Of a stretch of 45,900 bases of DNA, positions 1 through 7,205 are shown in pieces (positions within the stretch are counted from its first letter, which is position 1; every line of letters starts with the position of its first letter). The translations under genes and the position numbers were made by a program. The DNA is taken from contig CAUJHW010000111.1 of assembly GCA_963205005.1 (NCBI GenBank), forward strand, positions 1 through 45,900, in the 5' to 3' direction. This DNA is from Pseudomonadota bacterium. Its GTDB lineage: Bacteria > Pseudomonadota > Alphaproteobacteria > Caulobacterales > Caulobacteraceae. The notes beneath the pieces are model-generated. The model was not told where the DNA came from, ran no database searches, and saw only the letters and a program-made list of their open reading frames with translations.

Positions 1-1920
1 GAGGTGCAGGAGGTGGTGGTCTTCGGGCGCGGCGAGGCCAAGATCGGCATCGCCCATGCCGCCAGCGAGGGCACGGTCGCCGGATCGGATCTGCTGGTGC
101 GGCCGCTGCTGCGGACCGCCGAACTGCTGGAGGCGGTGCCCGGGCTGATCGCGGCCCAGCACTCGGGCACCGGCAAGGCAAACCAGTACTTCCTGCGCGG
201 GTTCAACCTGGACCACGGGTCGGACTTCACCACCTACATCGACGATGTGCAGATGAACTTCCGCACTCACGGCCACGGTCATGGCTATCTCGATCTCAAC
301 GGGCTGATCCCGGAGATCATCGAGCGGGAGGACTACCGCAAGGGCCCTTACCGCGCCGACGGCGGGGACTTCGCCCTGGCGGGCGCGGCCTACATGACCA
401 CCAAGGACGCCTACGATCGGCCCTGGGTCGCCGGCGAGGCCGGGGCGAGGGGGCATGGCCGGGTGGCGGCGGGCGGCACGCTGGACGAGGTGGGCGGCGG
501 CCGACTGACCCTGGTGGGCGAGTTCAAGGTCTATGACGGGCCCTGGCAGCGGTCGGAAAACCTGCGCCACTACGCCGGCTTCGCCAAGTATGCGCGGGCG
601 ACGGGGCTGGGCGACCTGGAGACGACGCTCCAGGCCTACCAGGGAACCTGGCGGCCGACCGAGCAGATTCCGGAGCGGATCATCGGCTCATCGGTCTGCG
701 CCGATGTGTTCTGCTCGCCGGACCCGACGGCGACAGGCGAGACCACCCGGGTAATGGCCAACGCCCGGCTGACCGGAGAGTCGTGGAAGGCCAACGTCTA
801 TGGCCAGTTCTACGACTGGAACATGTTTTCCAACCCGACCTACGCCAACGCCGATGGCACGAGCGCGCAGATCCACCAGTTCGACCGCCGCTGGGTGCTG
901 GGACTGAAGGCCGAGAAGACCTGGCGCGCGTCGGACAGCCTGGAGTTCCGGGTGGGGACTGAGAACCGGTTTGACCACATCGGCAAGGTCGGGGTGACGC
1001 AGACCTCGGCGCGGACCTTCGTGCAGTCGTTCGGCCTCTACCGGGTGAAGGAGCTCTCGGGTTCGGTGTTCGCCGAGGCGACCTGGCGACCGGTGGAGAA
1101 GCTGCGGCTGATCGGCGGCCTGCGCGCCGACGCCTATCACGCCGACATCGAGGCCCGCGACGCCGCGGCGATCGCCATTGGCGTGGGCAACGCGCATGAC
1201 GCGATCGTCTCGCCGAAGATCTCGGCCGCCTATGCGCTGACCGACCGCGTGGAGCTGTACGGCAACTGGGGGCGCGGCTTCCATTCCAACGACGTGCGCG
1301 GGACGGTGGCGGCGACGCCGGTGCCATTGCTGGTCAAGGGGGCGGGCAAGGAGGCGGGGGTCCGGTTCCAGCTGGGCGACCTCACCCTGACCACGACCTA
1401 CTGGAGGCTGTCGGTCGGCAGCGAACTGCGTTTCGTCGGCGATTCCAATGCGGTCGAGCCGACCGGGGCGAGCCGCCGCCGGGGCTATGAGATCGTCGCA
1501 TTCTGGAAGCCGCTGCCCTGGCTGGCGATCGACGGCAACTACACTGCCGCCCACGCGCGCTACGACAACGGCGACCACATCCCCAACGCCTTCGAGAACG
1601 CGGCCGCGATCGGCGTGTCGATGGTCAGGGATGGCTGGGAAGGCAGCATCCGCCTGCGCCATCTGGGCCCGTCACCGCTGATCGAGGACAATTCCCAGCG
1701 CGACAAGGGCAGCACGGTCGTGAACCTGCGCGCGGCCAGAAAGTTCGCACATATAGAGGTTTACGGCGACATCCTGAATGTCCTGAACAGCCGGGACAAG
1801 GACATCACCTATGTCTACGAGTCCTACATCCCCACGTTCGATGCGGCGCCGGTCGAGGGGCGGCTGAGCCGGGTGGTGGAGCCGCGCACCGTGCGCGTGG
1901 GCGCGACGTACAGGTTCTAG
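1..1920 (+). CDS. TonB-dependent outer-membrane receptor (5' end outside window)
   Basis: The reading frame is open from base 1, so the signal peptide and true start lie to the left; about 639 residues are visible. The visible N-terminus (EVVVFGRGE) resembles a TonB-box/plug entry. It is followed by plug-domain signatures (ELLEAVPG, then YFLRGFNLDHG) and a long beta-barrel ending in ...VGATYRF, with the terminal Phe typical of outer-membrane barrels. By family it takes up a large or scarce ligand across the outer membrane using TonB energy. The plug has a His-rich stretch (FRTHGHGHGY, about residues 89-98) that could contact metal or a metal chelate; the substrate is not identifiable from sequence alone. 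Two strong hairpins follow the stop. The next gene is convergent. Confidence 0.9.
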   Translation, partial: EVQEVVVFGRGEAKIGIAHAASEGTVAGSDLLVRPLLRTAELLEAVPGLIAAQHSGTGKANQYFLRGFNLDHGSDFTTYIDDVQMNFRTHGHGHGYLDLNGLIPEIIEREDYRKGPYRADGGDFALAGAAYMTTKDAYDRPWVAGEAGARGHGRVAAGGTLDEVGGGRLTLVGEFKVYDGPWQRSENLRHYAGFAKYARATGLGDLETTLQAYQGTWRPTEQIPERIIGSSVCADVFCSPDPTATGETTRVMANARLTGESWKANVYGQFYDWNMFSNPTYANADGTSAQIHQFDRRWVLGLKAEKTWRASDSLEFRVGTENRFDHIGKVGVTQTSARTFVQSFGLYRVKELSGSVFAEATWRPVEKLRLIGGLRADAYHADIEARDAAAIAIGVGNAHDAIVSPKISAAYALTDRVELYGNWGRGFHSNDVRGTVAATPVPLLVKGAGKEAGVRFQLGDLTLTTTYWRLSVGSELRFVGDSNAVEPTGASRRRGYEIVAFWKPLPWLAIDGNYTAAHARYDNGDHIPNAFENAAAIGVSMVRDGWEGSIRLRHLGPSPLIEDNSQRDKGSTVVNLRAARKFAHIEVYGDILNVLNSRDKDITYVYESYIPTFDAAPVEGRLSRVVEPRTVRVGATYRF

Positions 1921-1921
1921 G

Positions 1922-1988
1922 CCCGGGCTCGAGCGAGCCCGGGTCAGGACCCACGGGCGGCGGCGCCTCCAACGCCCCCGCCCGTGGG
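1922..1988. terminator. Twin hairpins between convergent genes
   Basis: Two perfect inverted repeats lie back to back between the receptor stop and the aldehyde dehydrogenase stop. The first pairs cccgggctcg (1922-1931) with cgagcccggg (1934-1943); with only two bases between the arms, the innermost pairs probably open into a loop. The second pairs cccacgggcg (1950-1959) with cgcccgtggg (1979-1988) across a 19-nt loop. There is no clear U-tract on either strand, so they may work as bidirectional stops, Rho-assisted stops or 3'-end stabilisers. The position between two convergent stops supports a termination role. Confidence 0.6.
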
Positions 1989-1994
1989 AGGCCC

Positions 1995-3398
1995 CTATCG
2001 CGCCATGTTCAGGACCTGGATCTGCGTGAACTCGTTCAGGCCCTCCTGGCCGAGTTCGCTGCCGAGGCCGGAGAACTTGGCGCCGCCGAAGGGCAGGTGG
2101 GGCTGCAGGTCGGCGTGCTTGTTGATCCAGACCGTGCCGCTGTCCATGCCGGCGGCGAGATCCCAGGCCTGGTCGGTGTCCCTGGCCCAGACCGAGCCGC
2201 CCAGGCCGTAGTCCGAGGCATTGGCGCGGGCGACGGCGTCGGAGGCGTCGGAGTACTTGATGACCGGCAGGACCGGGCCGAACTGCTCCTCGTCCACCAG
2301 CTTCGAGCCATCGGTGATGTCACGGACAATGGTCGGGCGGATGAAGTAGCCCTTGTCGCCCTGGCGGCCGCCGCCGGCGATGATCCGTCCGTCCTTGCGG
2401 CCTTCTTCGATATAGCCCAGCACCTTGTCGAACTGGGCCTTGTTCTGCAGCGGGCCGAACTGGGTGCCCTGTTCGAGGCCGTCGCCGACGACCGCAGCGT
2501 CGGCCAGCTTGGCCAGCTCGTCGCACATTGCGTCGTAGATGCTCTCGTGGACGTAGACCCGCTTGGCGGCGATGCAGACCTGGCCTGAATTCTGGAAGGC
2601 GGCGTTGAAGATCTTTGGCGCGGTCTCGACCGGGTCGACGTCGCCCATGACGATCGCAGCGTCATTGCCGCCGAGCTCCAGGGTGACGCGCTTCAGGGCG
2701 TCGGCGGCGCCGGCCATCACCCGCTTGCCGGTCTCGGTGGAGCCGGTGAAGCTGATCTTGCGGATGTCCGGGTGCGCGGTTATGGCGGCGCCCAGGTCGT
2801 TGGCGTCGGCGATGACATTGAGGACGCCCGGCGGCACGCAGTCCTTCACCAGGGCGGCGAGGCGCAGGGTGCTGAGGGGCGTGGTGGCCGCGGGCTTGAG
2901 CACCACGGTGTTGCCGGCCAGCAGGGCGGCCGGGACCTTGAAGGCCATCAGGATCAGCGGGAAGTTCCAGGGCACGATCGCCCCGATGACGCCCAGCGGC
3001 TTGCGGCGGATCTCAACCCGGCCGGAGGCGTCGTCCTGGACCGTCCTGGCCGGAATATCGAGGGTGGCGAAGTAGCGGAAGAAGGCCGAGGCGCCGAAGA
3101 CCTCGCCCATGGCCGCGTCCAGCGGCTTACCCTGTTCCTGGGTCAGGAGGCGGGCAAGCTCGGGGATGTTGGCCTGGATGGCGTCGGCCATGGCGACCAG
3201 GGCCTTGCGGCGCTCGTCGATCGTTGTCTTGCTCCACGCCGGGAAGGCCGCCTTGGCGGCGGCGACGGCCTGGTCGAGCTGGGCCTTCGAGGCGCGGGCG
3301 CACTGGGCCACCGGCTGTTCGGTGGCCGGGTTGATCACGTCCATGGTGGAATCGCCGTCCACCAGCTGGCCATTGATCAAGAGCTTGAAGTCAGACAT
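1995..3398 (-). CDS. NAD(P)-dependent aldehyde dehydrogenase
   Basis: 467 residues, a normal ALDH-superfamily length. It oxidises an aldehyde to the acid with NAD(P)+. Visible signatures are PWNF (Asn145, oxyanion hole), LKPA (Lys168, cofactor ribose contact), the FTGSTETG cofactor loop (217-224), the general base Glu241 in ELGG, and the nucleophile Cys275 in NSGQVCIAAKR. The C-terminus carries the usual LPFGGAKFSGLGSE segment. The start ATG is followed by the standard family N-terminus. The substrate is unclear; similarity is to the broad SSADH/benzaldehyde/aliphatic ALDH group. The FAD oxidoreductase gene lies 54 bp upstream on the same strand, so the two could share a transcript, but no common pathway is evident. 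Confidence 0.93.
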   Translation of the reverse strand: MSDFKLLINGQLVDGDSTMDVINPATEQPVAQCARASKAQLDQAVAAAKAAFPAWSKTTIDERRKALVAMADAIQANIPELARLLTQEQGKPLDAAMGEVFGASAFFRYFATLDIPARTVQDDASGRVEIRRKPLGVIGAIVPWNFPLILMAFKVPAALLAGNTVVLKPAATTPLSTLRLAALVKDCVPPGVLNVIADANDLGAAITAHPDIRKISFTGSTETGKRVMAGAADALKRVTLELGGNDAAIVMGDVDPVETAPKIFNAAFQNSGQVCIAAKRVYVHESIYDAMCDELAKLADAAVVGDGLEQGTQFGPLQNKAQFDKVLGYIEEGRKDGRIIAGGGRQGDKGYFIRPTIVRDITDGSKLVDEEQFGPVLPVIKYSDASDAVARANASDYGLGGSVWARDTDQAWDLAAGMDSGTVWINKHADLQPHLPFGGAKFSGLGSELGQEGLNEFTQIQVLNMAR

Positions 3399-3452
3399 CG
3401 CGCGTCCTCCGCAAAGATTTGCGGGGACGCTCGGCCCTTTACGCCACGGCGG

Positions 3453-4946
3453 TCAAGCGGCCTCGGCGCGGACGCGGTCCATGTCAGCGGTGGGCGAGAC
3501 GCCGACAGCCTGCAGCATCTCGGTCCGGTCCGGTCCACCCTTGGGGGGATAGAGGGCGGCATTGCGGGTCTTGCCCCGCGCCCATACACGGACGATGCGG
3601 GCGATGTTGGAGGGGCGCTTCAGCCAGGCCTGGGGGTGTTCCAGCATGTGGAAGCCACGCAGGAAGGCGCGCAGCAGCTCCACGTCCTCTCGCATGGCTA
3701 TGGCGACCCCGTCCTCCAGGAAGCTCTTCGCCAGCCGGGCCTTCAGGCTGGGCGGCTTCGGCGGGAGGAGGGCGGCGCGGGCGCGACGGATGGCGCCCTG
3801 ATCGGCCTGGCGCATGGCGTCGTAGTAGGGCCGCAGCTCGCGCTCGACGCCTGCGCGGTAGGCGATCAGGCGCTGGGCCGGGTCGGCGCTGGCGGTCAGG
3901 GCGTCGGCCAGCAGGTGAGCGCTCACCGCGGCAAAGGAACAGCCGCGGCCATAGAGCGGATTGGTCCGAACCAGGCTGTCGCCGACGGGCGCGAAGCCGA
4001 GGACGACGGGGCGGCCTTCCGGGGTCAGCTCGCGCCAGCGGCTCTGCAGCTGACCCATGCCGAAGACCTTGCTGGTGGGGCGGGTGCGCGTGGGCTCGAT
4101 CCAGGGCGCGACGCCCGGCAGGGCGCGGCAGATGGCGTCGAACACCTCGGGGTCGACGATGGCCTTGCGGATCTCCTCCTCGACCTCGGGCGCGCAGAGG
4201 GTGATGGAGAAGCAGCCGTTGTCGCCCGGGAAGACGCCGAACTTGAGGTAGCCCAGGTCGCCCGTGGTCGAGCCCGCGCCGCGGGCCGGCTCCTCCGCGC
4301 CCGGCTCCAGGCGGTAGTGGCGGGTGAAGTAGATGACGCCGCAGGCCTCTGAGCTCTCGGGAATCTCGGCGCCGGCGGCGGCCAGCTGTTCCGGGGCCTG
4401 GGAGGTGCGGCCGGCGGCGTCGACCACGAGGTCGGCGGTGAGCTCGGTCCCGTCCTCAAGCCGCACGCCGGTGACGGTGGGGGGCGTTCCGGGGGTGATC
4501 CGCAGGTCCTTCACGAAGGTCTCGGAGCGGATCGTCACGCCGGGCAACTGCTCGACGTAGCGGCGCATGACCAGCTCCAGCGTCGTCCTGCGGCTGGTGA
4601 GGATGGCCAGGTCGCTGTCGATGGGAGCCGGGCGGTAGGCTTCCTTGTGCTTCGCGGTCAGCGAGCCCTCGAAGCCCAGCTCTCGGCAGCCGGCGGCCAG
4701 CAGGTCGTCGAGCAGTTTCGGGTGCCGGTCACGGACCAGGGTGCGCAGGCGGGCGAGGAAAGCGTGGCTGTGGCGCAGGTGGCCGACGCCTCGGCGGTTC
4801 CAGCCGTCGAAGGCCGCGTCGGCGCCGCCTTCGGGCGGGGGCGGATCGCGGTCGAGCAGGGTGATCTCGCGCCCGCCGCCCGCCAGCGCCATCGCTGTCC
4901 AAAGACCGGCCATGCCCGCGCCGATCACCAGAACCCGTTCGCTCAT
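3453..4946 (-). CDS. FAD-dependent oxidoreductase/monooxygenase-like protein
   Basis: 497 residues. The N-terminus is a dinucleotide-binding Rossmann fold (GAGMAG at 9-14, strand ending in LLDRD around 30-34). A second motif, HLRHSHAFL (about 56-64), recalls the RHxH signature of an FAD monooxygenase/epoxidase-like group related to aromatic hydroxylases. Around residues 175-180 the stretch VVDAAGR matches the second FAD-contact segment of that superfamily. The C-terminal third is helical and Arg-rich. I infer a flavin-dependent oxidation of a hydrophobic small molecule; the substrate cannot be named. There is no signal peptide or membrane segment. It is transcribed in the same direction as the ALDH downstream and the DsbA-like gene upstream, with gaps of roughly 50 bp. 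Confidence 0.8.
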   Translation of the reverse strand: MSERVLVIGAGMAGLWTAMALAGGGREITLLDRDPPPPEGGADAAFDGWNRRGVGHLRHSHAFLARLRTLVRDRHPKLLDDLLAAGCRELGFEGSLTAKHKEAYRPAPIDSDLAILTSRRTTLELVMRRYVEQLPGVTIRSETFVKDLRITPGTPPTVTGVRLEDGTELTADLVVDAAGRTSQAPEQLAAAGAEIPESSEACGVIYFTRHYRLEPGAEEPARGAGSTTGDLGYLKFGVFPGDNGCFSITLCAPEVEEEIRKAIVDPEVFDAICRALPGVAPWIEPTRTRPTSKVFGMGQLQSRWRELTPEGRPVVLGFAPVGDSLVRTNPLYGRGCSFAAVSAHLLADALTASADPAQRLIAYRAGVERELRPYYDAMRQADQGAIRRARAALLPPKPPSLKARLAKSFLEDGVAIAMREDVELLRAFLRGFHMLEHPQAWLKRPSNIARIVRVWARGKTRNAALYPPKGGPDRTEMLQAVGVSPTADMDRVRAEAA

Positions 4947-4994
4947 CCTGCGTTCCTCACCGAAGACCGCATCAAGTCTAGCAGACGATTTGGC

Positions 4995-5732
4995 TTACGT
5001 TGGGGAGCCCGGACGCTTCATCGGGCCGGCGCGGGCGGCGGCGATGGCGGCCCGGACGGCGTTGATGTCGGCGCCGTGGACGATCCGGTCACCGATGACG
5101 AAGGCGGGTGTGCCGTCGATGCCCAGCGAACGCGCCAGATCGTGGGTGTCGGAGATCTGCCGCTCGATGGCCGGGTCGTTGGCGGCGCGGCGGGCCTCGG
5201 CCACATCGACGCCGGCGGCCTGCAGGCTGCGGTCGATGGCGGCCTGGTTCAGCGGCTTCTGAGCCATCAGCGACTCGTAGAGGGCGAGCGCCTTGGGCTT
5301 GGCGCCCGGGGTCAGCACCATGCGCGAGGCCTGAATGGAATCCGGAGTCTGGAAGGCGAACTCCTTGAACACGAACCGGACGTCCGGGTTGTCGGCGATC
5401 ATCTTGACCACCTCGGGGGCGGCCAGTTTGCAGTAGCCGCAGTTGTAGTCGAAGAACTCGACCACGGTGATCGACCCGCCCGGATTGGCGACGAAGTCGC
5501 GCGGGTCGCGCTCGAGCTGCGCGCGGAATTTCTGGATCGCGTCCTTCGAGGCGGTCTGCTGCTTGAGCTGTTCCTGCTCCTGCAGCTTGGCGGCCATTTC
5601 CTGCAGCACCTCGGGGTGGGCGAGGAGGTAGGACCGCACCTTGGCGCCGAAAGCGGCGTCCTCGGACTTCTGGCAGCCGGCTAGGGCGAGCGTGGCGGCG
5701 AGCGCCGCGGCGATGGGAACAATGCGCTTCAT
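4995..5732 (-). CDS. DsbA-family thioredoxin-fold lipoprotein
   Basis: 245 residues. The N-terminus is a lipoprotein signal (LALAGC, lipidated Cys20). A helical linker follows (about 25-75), then a DsbA/Com1-type thioredoxin domain with the redox motif CGYC (Cys98/Cys101) and a cis-Pro loop GTPAF. Family knowledge places such proteins in the periplasm as disulfide oxidases or isomerases. The Com1-like layout, an N-terminal helical segment before the thioredoxin fold, is compatible with a dimerising DsbC/ScsC-like role, but this is inference. The gene sits directly downstream of the periplasmic M48 protease gene, also minus strand with a 31-bp gap, suggesting a shared envelope quality-control function. 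Confidence 0.9.
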   Translation of the reverse strand: MKRIVPIAAALAATLALAGCQKSEDAAFGAKVRSYLLAHPEVLQEMAAKLQEQEQLKQQTASKDAIQKFRAQLERDPRDFVANPGGSITVVEFFDYNCGYCKLAAPEVVKMIADNPDVRFVFKEFAFQTPDSIQASRMVLTPGAKPKALALYESLMAQKPLNQAAIDRSLQAAGVDVAEARRAANDPAIERQISDTHDLARSLGIDGTPAFVIGDRIVHGADINAVRAAIAAARAGPMKRPGSPT

Positions 5733-5763
5733 CGTGTCCAGATAGTCTGCCGGGGCCGCCGGC

Positions 5764-7161
5764 TCAACGGGCCGCGGCGGTCAGCGAGCCCTCACGGGCC
5801 AGGTCGCGGAGATCTTCGCGACTGGGTTCGGCGACCAGGACGATGTCGGTGGCGCGTCGCCACTCCGGCGTGCCCTTGTCCAGCTTCTCGCGGGCGCGCA
5901 TGGCGAACACCCGGGCCTGGCGCATGTCGCCGACGTTGAAGTTGTATTCGGCGGTGGCCAGCCGGGCGAGGCCGTCCTGGCCCAGCTTGTCATAGGCCTC
6001 GGCCAGCAGCCGCCAGGCGACGGCGTTGTCCTCTTCCTGGGTCAGCGCCCGCTTCAGTTCGCCGACGCCCTCGTTGACCTTGGCCTTGTCGTCCAGGGCG
6101 ATCAGGGTCTGGCCAAGGTTGACCCGCAGCAGCGGCGCCTCGGGCTTGAGCGCCACCGACCGGCGCTGGGGAGCCTCGGCCTCGGGGGTGCGGCCGAACT
6201 CGAACAGGATCTGGCCCTTGAGCTCCCAGAGGTAGGGATTGTCAGGCTGCTCGGCCAGCAGCACGTCGATCAGCTTGAGCGCCTTGTCCGGCTCCTTGAG
6301 CTGATAGTAGGCGATCGCGCGGGCATAGCGGGACGGATAGTCCTTGGCCTTCTCGTCATACTTGGCGATCGCGATCTGGGGATTGATGAAGCCGTCCAGC
6401 TTGGCCTTCATGATCGCGTGTTCGGCCAGAGCCTCGGGGCTGTCGGCCTTGCCGTAGGCGGGCAGGGTCTCGACCCGGCGGCGAAGCGCCTCGATCCGGT
6501 CCGAAGAGATCGGGTGGCTGCGGAAGTAGGCGAAGCGGCGCGCCTCGTCGAACACCTCCTGATAGCGGAAGTTGTCGAAGAAATCGGCCAGGCCCTTGCC
6601 GGACAGGCCCGCCCGGTCGAGCAGGGTGGCGCCGGCCTGGTCGGCGCGGCTTTCCTGTTCGCGGCTGTAGCCGAGGGCGCCGATGGTTCCGAACATGGAT
6701 GCGCTGCTGGCCAGCCCCATGGCCGCTTCCGGAGAGCCGGCGATGGCCGCCAGGACGCCCAGGCCCATGGTCAGGAGGAAGGGCCGCAACCCAGCCTTGT
6801 TCATGTCGCCGGAGCGGGCGCTGTGACCGGCGGCCAGGTGCCCCACCTCGTGGGCGATGACGCCCTGGAGCTCGTTGGGGTCATCCGATTCGAGGATCAG
6901 GCCGGTATTGAAGCCCATCACCCGGGGCGCGGCGAAGGCGTTCAGGTCTTTCGAGCCGATCAGCACGATCTCGACGCTCTTGGAGTCGATTCCGGCCGCC
7001 TTGAGGATCGGGGCCGCGTCACGGGCGAGGATCTCCTCGATCTCCGTGTCGCGGATCAGGCCCTGCGCGGACGCGGCCTGCGGCGCGAGCGATAGCCCGG
7101 CCGCGACCACGGCTGCGACGGCGATGCGGGATACCGACCGGAAAGGGGAGGTCATGCTCAA
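5764..7161 (-). CDS. Periplasmic M48 metalloprotease with TPR repeats (BepA-like)
   Basis: 465 residues. A Sec signal peptide occupies residues 1-33, ending QAASAQ. The M48 protease domain has the zinc motif HEVGH (104-108) and a downstream SREQESRADQ segment supplying the third ligand. A weakly hydrophobic segment lies at about 125-150. From about 250 to the end it is helical with TPR-like repeats. This is the layout of E. coli BepA/YfgC, a periplasmic protease and chaperone for outer-membrane protein assembly, and orthologous function is a reasonable inference. It precedes the DsbA-like lipoprotein on the same strand and lies downstream of rne. Confidence 0.9.
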   Translation of the reverse strand: MSMTSPFRSVSRIAVAAVVAAGLSLAPQAASAQGLIRDTEIEEILARDAAPILKAAGIDSKSVEIVLIGSKDLNAFAAPRVMGFNTGLILESDDPNELQGVIAHEVGHLAAGHSARSGDMNKAGLRPFLLTMGLGVLAAIAGSPEAAMGLASSASMFGTIGALGYSREQESRADQAGATLLDRAGLSGKGLADFFDNFRYQEVFDEARRFAYFRSHPISSDRIEALRRRVETLPAYGKADSPEALAEHAIMKAKLDGFINPQIAIAKYDEKAKDYPSRYARAIAYYQLKEPDKALKLIDVLLAEQPDNPYLWELKGQILFEFGRTPEAEAPQRRSVALKPEAPLLRVNLGQTLIALDDKAKVNEGVGELKRALTQEEDNAVAWRLLAEAYDKLGQDGLARLATAEYNFNVGDMRQARVFAMRAREKLDKGTPEWRRATDIVLVAEPSREDLRDLAREGSLTAAAR

Positions 7162-7205
7162 CTCTCTAAGTCCTGACGTCCCCCGGTCCGGTCGATGCTA
7201 GTCCC

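Noticed and set aside
2772-4352. Long plus-strand open frame (526 codons) opposite the ALDH and FAD oxidoreductase genes
   Set aside because: Antisense shadow in very GC-rich DNA; composition is Gly/Ala/Val/Arg-rich without domains, and the minus-strand genes explain the region.
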